From: a virus
IMG/VR virus record: IMGVR_UViG_3300030388_001510
Location: 1 to 24,110 of that record
DNA: 24,110 nucleotides
Reading direction: 5' to 3' (one strand)
Each line of letters begins with the position of its first letter. Positions within the stretch are counted from its first letter, which is position 1. This document shows positions 1 through 7,700 of this stretch, one piece after another. Under the pieces are notes generated by a model, which searched no databases, had not been told where the DNA came from, and saw nothing but the letters and a program-made list of their open reading frames with translations. The position numbers were made by a program, and so were the translations under genes.

Positions 1-256
1 AGTAAACGGACTTTTAGTTCCAGCTGGATCAACAACTGTATATGACCAAATCTTAGGTAAGAACGCTAAAAGACCATTTTTACATGTTCGTTACAGAGCT
101 TCAGAAACTGAAGACAGACGTTACAAATCTTGGATTACTGGTTCTGCTGGTGGTGCAAGAACAAGCGACTTGGATGCAATGGAAGTTAACTTCCTATCTG
201 AAAGAGCTGTGTGTACTTTAGGTGCAAACAACTTCTTCTTATTCCAACAAGCATAA
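1..256 (+). CDS. Major capsid protein, C-terminal fragment (5' end outside window)
   Basis: The open frame enters from the left edge (first whole codon at position 2) and ends with TAA at 254-256, giving the last 84 residues. The fragment contains the stretches FLHVRYRASETEDRRYKSW and GGARTSDLDAMEVNFLSERA, which I recognise from memory as the C-terminus of major capsid proteins of crAss-like phages and related Bacteroidetes podoviruses. Codon choice supports a very abundant protein: AAC, TTC, GAC and CGT are frequent here, while the genes downstream prefer AAT, TTT and GAT. A strong terminator follows directly, and head and connector genes come next, as expected for a capsid gene. The N-terminal domain cannot be examined. 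An alternative is another abundant head protein, but the motif match makes capsid the best call. Confidence 0.75.
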   Translation, partial: VNGLLVPAGSTTVYDQILGKNAKRPFLHVRYRASETEDRRYKSWITGSAGGARTSDLDAMEVNFLSERAVCTLGANNFFLFQQA

Positions 257-270
257 GTAAGTAAATAATT

Positions 271-313
271 AAAGGGAGGCAATAAAAATTCTGATGAGCC
301 TCCCTTTTTTTTT
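271..313 (+). terminator. Rho-independent terminator after the capsid gene
   Basis: A GGGAGGC arm (274-280) pairs perfectly with GCCTCCC (298-304), and can be extended by three A-T pairs (271-273 with 305-307). The loop is 17 bases and a run of nine T follows (305-313). It begins about 15 bases after the capsid stop codon, so it would end the capsid transcript. Confidence 0.9.
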
Positions 314-341
314 AATATAAATCAAATTAAATCATATTATA

Positions 342-1097
342 ATGAAAACACAAAAGACAGAGTACAAAGCAAAAGCTTATCGTTTAAAAGGAGACAAAGC
401 ACCCTTATCTTATATGCTATCTTCAAGACATTCAAGTAGATCACCATTATTACATTTCGACGATGATACAGGAACTAATAGACCTTTACGTTATGCAAGA
501 AATCAAAAGTCACCTTTTGAGGATGAGCAAGATGGAAATGCTATTTTAGAACCTATTGTATTTGAAGATGGATTGTTAATGGTTACTAAACAAAACCAAA
601 TACTTCAACAGTTTTTACATTTACATCCAAGTAATGGAAATGTATTTGAAGAAATAAATAAAGAACGTGATGCTACTCAAGAATTAGAATGGGTAGAATA
701 CGAATTAGAAGCGCAAATTTCTGCAAAAACAATTACAAAAGATATTAATAAGTTAACTCAAGTATGTCGTGTGCTAATGGGTAACTCAATTGAAAACATG
801 ACTACATCTGAATTAAAAAGAGATATTTTAGTTTATGCTAAAAATAATCCAGAAGATTTTTTAGACACCATCAATGATCCTATGTTAGAGCTTATGGATG
901 ATGTTAATAGATTCTTTAGTAAATCATTATTAAGTTTTAGAAATAGTGGTAAAGATGTATATTATAATTTACCAAATAACAAAAAGAAAATGTTAACAAT
1001 ACCATTTGGAGAAGACCCTAATTATATTGTTGCATCTTTTATGACATCTGATGATGGTTTAGAAGTGTATAAATTGTTAAAGAATAAATTAAAATAA
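342..1097 (+). CDS. Conserved phage structural-module protein of unknown function (251 aa)
   Basis: The protein is hydrophilic, without signal peptide or membrane segments. From memory it belongs to a family found beside the capsid gene in flavobacterial and crAss-like phages. Recognisable blocks are LLHFDDDTGTNRPLRYARNQ (about residues 36-55), the adjoining SPFEDEQDGNAILEPIVFEDG, a mid-protein segment with MTTSELKRDILVYAKNNPEDF (about 153-173), and a C-terminal block with YYNLPNNKKKMLTIPFGEDP. No catalytic motif is evident. The gene is flanked by terminators at 271-313 and 1124-1152, so it forms its own unit. No TAnnTTTG promoter was found in the 28 bases between the first terminator and the ATG, so it may rely on read-through from the capsid transcript, or on a phage-specific promoter. 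A head-completion or DNA-organising role is possible but not shown. Confidence 0.8.
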   Translation: MKTQKTEYKAKAYRLKGDKAPLSYMLSSRHSSRSPLLHFDDDTGTNRPLRYARNQKSPFEDEQDGNAILEPIVFEDGLLMVTKQNQILQQFLHLHPSNGNVFEEINKERDATQELEWVEYELEAQISAKTITKDINKLTQVCRVLMGNSIENMTTSELKRDILVYAKNNPEDFLDTINDPMLELMDDVNRFFSKSLLSFRNSGKDVYYNLPNNKKKMLTIPFGEDPNYIVASFMTSDDGLEVYKLLKNKLK

Positions 1098-1123
1098 ATC
1101 AAACTGATTTAATAAACGAAATT

Positions 1124-1152
1124 AAGCTGCCTAAAAGGGTGGCTTTTTTTTT
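1124..1152 (+). terminator. Rho-independent terminator after the 251-aa gene
   Basis: The arm 1124-1132 (AAGCTGCCT) pairs with 1137-1145 (GGGTGGCTT) over eight or nine pairs, including two or three G-U wobbles, with an AAAA loop. A run of nine T (1144-1152) follows. It is weaker than the terminators at 271 and 2753 because of the wobbles, so partial read-through is plausible. Confidence 0.8.
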
Positions 1153-1154
1153 AT

Positions 1155-1162
1155 TATATTTG
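1155..1162 (+). promoter_or_regulatory. Bacteroidetes-type -7 promoter element (TATATTTG)
   Basis: The octamer fits TAnnTTTG exactly and starts two bases after the T-run of the preceding terminator. The ATG of the next gene lies 31 bases after it. No clear TTG -33 element is visible upstream, where the terminator hairpin sits, so the strength or sigma-factor class is uncertain. The expected transcription start falls at about 1167, where the duplicated leader begins. Confidence 0.6.
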
Positions 1163-1166
1163 TACT

Positions 1167-1220
1167 TTATTAACAACATAAATTATTATTATTATGGAAA
1201 AATTTTTAAGTATCCCAGTT
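1167..1220 (+). repeat. Direct repeat copy 1: leader plus first codons of the MEKF gene family
   Basis: Positions 1167-1213 are identical over 47 bases to 1505-1551; with one mismatch the match extends to 54 bases (1167-1220 versus 1505-1558). The repeat covers the whole leader, including a fourfold ATT tract just before the ATG, and the codons for MEKFLSIPV. It begins at the predicted transcription start and does not include the promoter. Confidence 0.95.
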
Positions 1221-1499
1221 ACTGGAGAAGGTCAACACTTGATTTCTTGTAAAGGAGTTCAACTTATTGAAGTAGGAGCAGGTGCAGCAGCGCCAACAAC
1301 AACACTTATTACTTACAGTAGTGGTCAAGTTGTTACAGTTACACACGCTACAGTAGGAGCAGCTTCAGGAACAAATTCTGGAACACAGTTTAGACAATTT
1401 TTACAAAGCGAAATCTTAGAGGCATTAGCAACTTCATGGACTTTTGTAAATAGAAAAGTAACACCGCAATTTGCAGTAAGTGATATTGCTGTTGCATAA
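1194..1499 (+). CDS. Small structural protein of the MEKF family, copy 1 (101 aa)
   Basis: A small beta-rich, alanine/threonine/valine-rich protein with one cysteine and no signal peptide or membrane segment. It shares the N-terminus MEKFLSIPV, the C-terminal motif around EALATSWTFV (about residues 77-86) and the very end (DIAVA) with the next gene (EALSTGWTNV and AIAIA), so the two are paralogues. The ATG is fixed by the shared N-terminus and the conserved A/T-only leader with four ATT repeats. It is the first gene of a three-gene unit between a promoter at 1155 and a terminator at 2753-2787. Its position next to the capsid gene suggests a capsid decoration, vertex or head-tail joining role; this is inference, and the fold is not recognised. 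Confidence 0.8.
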   Translation: MEKFLSIPVTGEGQHLISCKGVQLIEVGAGAAAPTTTLITYSSGQVVTVTHATVGAASGTNSGTQFRQFLQSEILEALATSWTFVNRKVTPQFAVSDIAVA

Positions 1500-1504
1500 C
1501 ATTA

Positions 1505-1558
1505 TTATTAACAACATAAATTATTATTATTATGGAAAAATTTTTAAGTATTCCAGTT
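1505..1558 (+). repeat. Direct repeat copy 2: leader plus first codons of the MEKF gene family
   Basis: This is the second copy of the repeat described at 1167-1220, offset by 338 bases. It fills nearly all of the 32-base gap between the two small genes and runs into the second. No TAnnTTTG element lies upstream of this copy, so it probably serves translation, not transcription start. Confidence 0.95.
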
Positions 1559-1888
1559 TTGGATGCGAATGGTGTGAATAGCCAAGAGCAATTAGTATCA
1601 ATTACTGGTATTAGAAATATTGGACAAGCAACTACAACAACAGTAGTAATTAGCTATTTAGGTGGTAACGTAACTACTTTAACGTGGCCTGATGCATATG
1701 CTTCACCACTATTATCATTGACTATTGAATCAGCTGTAGTTGAAGCTCTTTCAACAGGATGGACAAATGTTTCAGCATTTCTTTTACCAAAAGGAGCAAC
1801 TCAAACAGCAACATTCAGAAATCCTGTAACTGGAGTATCCAGTGGAGGAGTTATTGTTAAACCGCTAAGTGCAATTGCAATAGCATAA
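1532..1888 (+). CDS. Small structural protein of the MEKF family, copy 2 (118 aa)
   Basis: A paralogue of the gene at 1194: same first nine residues, the EALSTGWTNV motif (about residues 71-80) and a hydrophobic end SAIAIA. It is 17 residues longer, mostly through a C-terminal insertion rich in threonine, glycine and valine. The body has diverged far more than the DNA of the leader and first codons. The stop TAA (1886-1888) overlaps the first candidate ATG of the next gene, so translation may be coupled. The protein is predicted soluble and beta-rich. A role in the capsid or vertex is inferred from position only. Confidence 0.8.
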   Translation: MEKFLSIPVLDANGVNSQEQLVSITGIRNIGQATTTTVVISYLGGNVTTLTWPDAYASPLLSLTIESAVVEALSTGWTNVSAFLLPKGATQTATFRNPVTGVSSGGVIVKPLSAIAIA

Positions 1889-2730
1889 TGAATCAAAACA
1901 TGGAAAAATTTATAAACTTTAAACAATTAGAGGTAGTCCTAACAGCTACGTCAACATCTGATGGATCAGCGGCATTAACGTTAACATCAACAGGAGCTGC
2001 TTTTACTCAAAAAGTATTAGTAAATGCAATTGTATGGGACAGAACCACAAATGCAGCTAACGGAGGACAGAAATATCTTGTAACAGCAGTTACTTCGGAT
2101 ACTGTTTTAGCTTTAGTAGCTATAGGACCAACATCGGATCAAGGGACAGGAGTTCCAGATGCTGTAGATGTATTTATTTATATGCCAGAATTTACTGTAA
2201 AACAATATGGTACTACTTCGGCAACAGAGGCTAAATTTTTAGTTGATGGCTCAGGTGTTAATTTTGTATTAGCAGGAGTTCAAGTAGGAGATTATGCTCG
2301 TGATATTGCAGCAGGAACTGTAGCAGTAGTTACATCTGTATCAAGCGATAAGCTTGGTGTATCAAATGATATATTTTTAACAAACGAAAACTATCTCGTA
2401 TATAGAGAAGGAGCAGATGATTTTACAAAAATTGTAAGAGCTTCGGATATTATAGATGTTTCAAATGATGCAACAACTTCTTCGGAAATTGAAATTACAT
2501 ATAACACTGGAGTAGCAGCTGATTTAACTCAGATTGACTATGCGTATTCTTCTACAGTAGGAGCAAATTCAGCTATGAGAAACGCAATACAAGAGTCTGT
2601 AGTTTTAGCAAATGAAACAGAATGGTCATATGTAACTTTAGATTTCCCAGGCCTTTTAAATCCTTTTGCATCAGTAACTAACGCAACTTTTTTAGGTGGT
2701 AGAGAATTCTTTATTTTAAGAATACAATAG
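1888..2730 (+). CDS. Modular beta-rich structural protein, third MEKF-family member (280 aa)
   Basis: The frame opens at 1888, overlapping the previous stop, but a second ATG at 1900 gives the start MEKFINFKQLEV, which matches the N-terminus of the two upstream proteins; 1900 is therefore the likelier real start. The ends resemble the small paralogues, including ANETEWSYV (residues 241-249) in place of their ALxTxWTxV motif. Two copies of a beta-module are inserted between: residues about 25-98 (VTAVTSDTVLAL) and about 115-172 (VVTSVSSDKLGV, then DIF and a final YLVY). The same module occurs in the next gene. The protein has no signal peptide or membrane segment. A head decoration, head-fibre or connector role is possible; function is not established. 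A terminator follows. Confidence 0.8.
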   Translation: MNQNMEKFINFKQLEVVLTATSTSDGSAALTLTSTGAAFTQKVLVNAIVWDRTTNAANGGQKYLVTAVTSDTVLALVAIGPTSDQGTGVPDAVDVFIYMPEFTVKQYGTTSATEAKFLVDGSGVNFVLAGVQVGDYARDIAAGTVAVVTSVSSDKLGVSNDIFLTNENYLVYREGADDFTKIVRASDIIDVSNDATTSSEIEITYNTGVAADLTQIDYAYSSTVGANSAMRNAIQESVVLANETEWSYVTLDFPGLLNPFASVTNATFLGGREFFILRIQ

Positions 2731-2752
2731 TATTATTATACTTTAATTAATC

Positions 2753-2787
2753 AAGAGGCTACAAAAAAAAGTAGCCTCTTTTTTTTT
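2753..2787 (+). terminator. Rho-independent terminator after the MEKF gene cluster
   Basis: A perfect 10-base-pair stem, AAGAGGCTAC (2753-2762) with GTAGCCTCTT (2771-2780), has an eight-A loop and continues into a T-run ending at 2787. It is the strongest terminator in the window. Because the loop is all A and both sides are A/T-rich, it could also work on the other strand, but no gene is seen there. Confidence 0.92.
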
Positions 2788-2789
2788 GC

Positions 2790-2797
2790 TATCTTTG
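2790..2797 (+). promoter_or_regulatory. Bacteroidetes-type -7 promoter element (TATCTTTG) for the tail operon
   Basis: An exact TAnnTTTG match lies two bases after the terminator T-run and 15 bases before the ATG at 2813. The expected transcript start leaves a leader of only about ten bases. No TTG -33 element is recognisable because the terminator T-tract occupies that space. It is the only candidate promoter for the first eight or nine kilobases of the rightward operon. Confidence 0.6.
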
Positions 2798-2812
2798 TAA
2801 AAAGAATTTATT

Positions 2813-3784
2813 ATGCCAATAAACGAAGTACGAAATACTGTATTAGCAATAGCAAACAAAAACAACTACGGATATATATCACCAGGAGATTTTAATCTAT
2901 ATTGTGCGCAAGCTCAAATGGATATGTTTGAAGACTATTTTTATGCTTACAATAATCAAATAGTTAAAGAAAATCAAAAAACATCTGGATCAGGATATGC
3001 TGATATTACAAAAGGTTTAGTAGAAGTTATAGATAGTTTTTCTTCTACTCAAACTTTAACAATTGCAGGAGCAAATTTATATAACTTACCAAGTAATTAC
3101 TATTTAATTAATAAACTTAATTATTATCCAACTGTAAGTACATCAGGAACAACAACAGCAGCAGGTGCGTTAACTTTAACAGACGCTACAGCTACTTTTA
3201 CAAGTACGGTGACAGCAGGGCAAATTGTTTCATCTACGTCAATTACAAGCACTACAGCTGGGCAAACAGCTTATGTTATTAGTGTTGATAGTAACACTCA
3301 ATTAACTTTAACTACTGATATATTTGGAACAGCTGCTACAATAGGAAATTCTTATACAGTGGTATCAGAAACTAATATAGTAGAGGTTGAACGTGTTAAT
3401 CAAAATAAAATATTTTATTTAAACTCATCACCTCTTACAGCACCATCTATAGGTTATCCTGCTTATGTTTTAGGCAACGCTACGGTAGGTATTGCTGGTA
3501 ATATTATAAATGTATATCCAAAAACTTTAATAACACCAGGGACAATATATGCTCAGTATATACGATACCCTTTACCTCCAAACTGGACTTACATCGAGTT
3601 GCAAGGTGGAGAGCCTTTATTTAATGCAACAAATGCTGACTATCAAGATTTTGAATTACCACTATCAGATGAGCCTGCTTTAATAGCAAAAATATTACAG
3701 TATGTAGGGGTAGAAATTAGGGAAGCAGATGTTTATCAATTTGGTAAAACAGAACTGCAAGAAGAACAACAACAACAAGGATAG
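2813..3784 (+). CDS. Putative head-tail connector/ring protein with inserted beta-module (323 aa)
   Basis: The N-terminal part (residues 1-105) is mixed helical, with NTVLAIANKNNYGYISPGDF and then a segment ending in LPSNYYLINKLNYYP. I recall this pattern from structural proteins encoded just before the gp4-like gene in flavobacterial and uncultured marine phages. Residues about 110-186 form an inserted threonine-rich beta-module (ALTLTDATATFT, YVISVDSNTQLTLTTDIF, NSYTVV) closely resembling the two modules of the preceding gene. The C-terminal part returns to the connector-like pattern (residues about 190-310: IRYPLPPNWTYIE, LPLSDEPALIAKILQYVGVEIRE) and ends in a glutamine tract. It is the first gene of the long tail/ejection operon. 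A ring or adaptor below the portal is the best guess, by position and recalled family pattern. Confidence 0.7.
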   Translation: MPINEVRNTVLAIANKNNYGYISPGDFNLYCAQAQMDMFEDYFYAYNNQIVKENQKTSGSGYADITKGLVEVIDSFSSTQTLTIAGANLYNLPSNYYLINKLNYYPTVSTSGTTTAAGALTLTDATATFTSTVTAGQIVSSTSITSTTAGQTAYVISVDSNTQLTLTTDIFGTAATIGNSYTVVSETNIVEVERVNQNKIFYLNSSPLTAPSIGYPAYVLGNATVGIAGNIINVYPKTLITPGTIYAQYIRYPLPPNWTYIELQGGEPLFNATNADYQDFELPLSDEPALIAKILQYVGVEIREADVYQFGKTELQEEQQQQG

Positions 3785-3787
3785 ATT

Positions 3788-4711
3788 ATGGCATATATAA
3801 ACGATTACGCATATTACGCAAATTCAGGAACAAATCCAACTGATGCAAATTGGGGTTCATATCAATATGTTTCTTTAGCTGATATAGTTAACAATTTTAT
3901 GTTAATGTATCAAGGGAATCATGAATTAATAAATAATATAGAAAGGTATCAAATTCTATTTCACGCAAAACGAGGGATTCAAGAATTAAATTATGATGCT
4001 ATGAAGGAAATAAAAATTCTTCAATTAGATATTACTCAGCAACTTAGATTTGTATTACCTCAAGATTATGTAAATTGGGTTCGTATCTCTCAGTTTAAAG
4101 GGGGTATGTTATATCCTTTATCTGAAAATATTCAAACAAATTGGGCATCAGCTTATTTACAAGATAATAATTCAAATGTTTTGTTTGATGAAAATGGAAA
4201 TATTTTAAGACCTCAAGATTCTGAACTTGATTTAGCAACAATAAGAGGAGGAGCAAGAAGTATTTATCTAAACTCAAACAGTGAGTATAACGGATCAGAA
4301 GGATTTCTTTCAGATGGTAATTGGTATTTTGATTATCCTGTTGGCGCACGTTTTGGTTTAAATACTGAAACAGCAAACTCGAATCCTACATTTACAATTG
4401 ATAAACAATCTGGAGTTATTAATTTTAGCAATATTTCAAATGCAGCGTCTGTTGTTTTAGAATATGTTTCAGATGGTATGGAAGCTGGTGTAGATGCAAA
4501 TATTCAATTAAATAAATTATTTGAAGAATATATTTACGCATACATTAGATACTCTATTTTAAATGGTAGATTAGGGGTGCAAGAATACGTAGTTAATAGA
4601 TCACGAAAAGATAAATCGTCTTTATTACGAAATGCAAAAATTAGATTAAGCAACATACACCCTGGCAGACTCTTGATGAATATGAGAGGTCAGAATAAAT
4701 TGATAAAATAA
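3788..4711 (+). CDS. P22 gp4-like head-to-tail adaptor / tail ring protein (307 aa)
   Basis: The central block INNIERYQILFHAKRGIQELNYDAMKEIKILQLDITQ, followed by LPQDYVNWVRIS (about residues 47-100), is the hallmark of the gp4/tail-tubular-A-like adaptors of short-tailed phages, which have an amphipathic helix followed by a beta segment. The rest contains a loop region and a C-terminal pair of helices (FEEYIYAYIRYSIL, then a basic segment rich in R and K), which fits ring packing under the portal. The gene starts three bases after the previous stop. An AAGGA stretch precedes the ATG, but it also encodes the end of the upstream protein and is probably chance. Role: joins portal to tail in the virion. 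The family call is from recalled motifs. Confidence 0.7.
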   Translation: MAYINDYAYYANSGTNPTDANWGSYQYVSLADIVNNFMLMYQGNHELINNIERYQILFHAKRGIQELNYDAMKEIKILQLDITQQLRFVLPQDYVNWVRISQFKGGMLYPLSENIQTNWASAYLQDNNSNVLFDENGNILRPQDSELDLATIRGGARSIYLNSNSEYNGSEGFLSDGNWYFDYPVGARFGLNTETANSNPTFTIDKQSGVINFSNISNAASVVLEYVSDGMEAGVDANIQLNKLFEEYIYAYIRYSILNGRLGVQEYVVNRSRKDKSSLLRNAKIRLSNIHPGRLLMNMRGQNKLIK

Positions 4712-4712
4712 T

Positions 4713-7700
4713 ATGTCGATAGTTACAACAAATTTTATTGCAGGTAGAATGAATAAATCAGTGGATGAAAGACTTCTTCCACCTGGTGAATACGTTGACG
4801 CATTAAATGTTCGATTAGGTTCAACAGAGACTACTGAAATAGGGGCGGTAGAAAACGCAAAAGGTAACACTCAGTTAACTACTCTAAGATATAAAGGTTT
4901 TCCAATAAGTAATCAATCTCGTTGTATAGGTGCGTATGAAGATGGAGTACGAGAAACAATTTTTTGGTTTGTAAATGACCCAGACAATAGTAATTCAAAT
5001 TCAGGTAAACTTGATTTGATTGTATCATACAACACTACAACAGAAGTAATTAATTATCATGTTATATCAGAAACTGTTTTAAACTTTAATCCACAATATT
5101 TAATAACTGGTGTAGATTTAATTGAAAATTTATTATTCTTTACAGATGATATAAATCCACCACGTACAATAAATATAGAAAGAAATTATGATGTACCAGA
5201 AAATAATGTTGATGGTATTATTGAAGAAGATATAAGTGTTATTGTTAAACCTCCAGGATTTGAAAATATTGTAGGAAATAACATTCCTTTACCATCACCT
5301 AAAATACAATTACTTACATTGCCAGGTGGTGAAAATTATATGGAAACAAGATTTTTGTGTTTTGCTTATAGATACAGATATACAGATGGTCAATATAGTG
5401 CAACTTCATTATTTAGTTTACCAGCTTTTAATCCTAAAGCGTTTCAGTTTGATACTAAAAACTATAACAATGCTGGAATGGTTAATTTATACAACGGAGC
5501 TGTTATTAATTTTTCAACTGGTAGTTCAAGAGTTTTAGAAGTAGATTTATTATTTAAAGACACAGCTAATAATAACATTAATGTAATTGAAAGATTTAAG
5601 AAATCAGATTTTGGATGGGCAGATAATACTGAAAAATCGTATACTTTTACTAATAGTAAAATATATACTGTTTTAGGAGGTGACGAATTATTGCGTCAAT
5701 ATGATAATGTACCACATATAGCAAAAGCTCAAACAATTCAAGGAAATCGATTAATGTATGGTAATTATGTTGATGGATATAATTTTACTTCTGGTTCTGC
5801 AATTGGACCAAAAATAGCTCTTAATTATAATACAAGTTTAATAAATACTACAATATTAATTTCTGAATTACCATTAGGTATTTTATCTCAAGGTACTGCT
5901 TATACAATTAATCCAAATGCTTCTCTTACTTATTTAAGTAGTAAGATAACAATGGATTTATCAGCTACTGTTGGTAAATTAAAAAAGAATGCATTATTAA
6001 GTTTTAACTTTGCTTTTGAGCATCAAGCATTACAAATTGGCACAGGACAAGCAACTAATCCTCCAGCTGTTGCAAATAATGAATTTAAAAATGCACCTTT
6101 TGATTTAAATTTAAATATAACTATAGATCAAGATTACTCAAGTACTTATGATTTCTTAAGTAGTGCATTATTTGAAAATGCAATTGGTACAGTATTAAAT
6201 GTAAATTTCAATCCTATTTCAACATCAGATTCTGGTACTTCATTAACTGATTTTTTTAATAATCAATTAAGTAAACCAGCTATAAGTTATGATTTTGATA
6301 AAATTAATAGTAGTGTTACGGATGCAACTCAACAACAAGGATTTGCAATAAGTGGTGTTACACCTGGTTTAAATACTTTTAGTTTACAAACCTTAGCAAT
6401 GCAATATCAATTTATTGATAACACAATTCCTGCTTCTCCTGTAACAACTGACATATATGAATATTTTAGATTTGTTAGCGTAAGTGCTGGATTTACATCT
6501 GACACCAATACTGGTAGTTTGCATAGTAATCGTGATTTTGAAACAGGTATTGTATATAGTGATGACTACGGAAGGTCTTCTACAGTTTTAGTTTCTGAAT
6601 TAAATACTGTTTACGTTGATCCAGGAGATAGTGAAACATCAAATTCTATTCAAGTTCAAGTTAATTCTTTTGCTCCTTATTGGGCAGACAGATATAAGTT
6701 TGTGGTTAAACCAAGTTTAGGCCCTTATGATACTATATTTTCAAATTTTTATTATATAAGACCAAGTGACAACATGATTTTCTTTAAGTTAGAAGGAGAT
6801 AATTCTAATAAAGTTCAAACTGGTGAAACATTAACTGTAAAAGCAGATGTTGATGGGCCTTTAACACGATTTGAAGAAGTAGAAATTTTAGATATAACCG
6901 CAGAGGCAAGAGATTTTTTAAAAGATGCAAGTGAATTAGAGACATCTCAATTAGCAGGTTTATACATGCAAATTAAAAATCAAAATTTTAATGTAGTTAT
7001 TAGTGATGATTCACTTATTGAATATGGAAACATAAAAGTTAAATCATCTGTTTATGGATGTACTGTTAATAGGAAAATAGGTTATCCTTGTTTTACACAA
7101 GATTTATCTTTAGGAGCAGGATTACAACAAGAAAATTACACAGTACCTGGTGGTTCAAAAATTCAAATAAAAGTAACAGCTTTTAGAAATGATACTTTTA
7201 ATGGAAACAACTGTCAACAAATTCTTTGGGAATGGGATCAAACATTTACTTCTACAAAAGATTATACTGATATGAGAAGGTGGTGGCTTGGAGATAATAT
7301 TAATCCAGTTATTGCTTCCCCAGGAGATGTTGATGATGAAACAAATGTAGTTTATTATGAAACCCTTGCAGCTCCAGGATCTTATACACCTCAAACAGAT
7401 ATATTAAAAACTAAAAATGTTGCAAGTAATGTAAGTTGTGATGATTTCGAAGTAGGTTTTCAATGGATACAAGCTGCTACTCAAACTATAAATGACCCTT
7501 TATTTTTAGGTGTATCATCAGGAATGCATGGTTGTTTCAGACCCTTTCCTCAATCAAGAAGAACAGCAGATTTAACAGTAGAATTAATTGTAGTTAGAGC
7601 AAATACATTAATTGTTTTTGAAACTGAACCATTAGATGCAAATGCTGAATTATATTTTGATGCATCCGAATCGTATCCAATAACGCAACCGCAAGGTTTC

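Noticed and set aside
1060-1124. Further promoter or small gene in the gap after the 251-aa gene
   Set aside because: The gap before the terminator is short and A/T-rich, with no TAnnTTTG match and no frame of useful length.
3772-3788. AAGGA before the ATG at 3788 as a Shine-Dalgarno site
   Set aside because: It encodes the final residues of the upstream protein, and no other gene in the window has such a site, so chance is the simpler explanation.
4095-4376. Minus-strand open frame of 93 codons opposite the gp4-like gene
   Set aside because: It lies wholly inside a well-supported gene, and its product is a leucine/tyrosine/asparagine-rich shadow with no motif. The same holds for the minus-strand frames at 7155, 9115, 13106, 15144, 18858, 19272 and 20889.
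4646-4870. Minus-strand frame crossing the junction between the 307-aa and 1607-aa genes
   Set aside because: The junction has only one spacer base between two confident rightward genes, and the frame has no start context or recognisable product.
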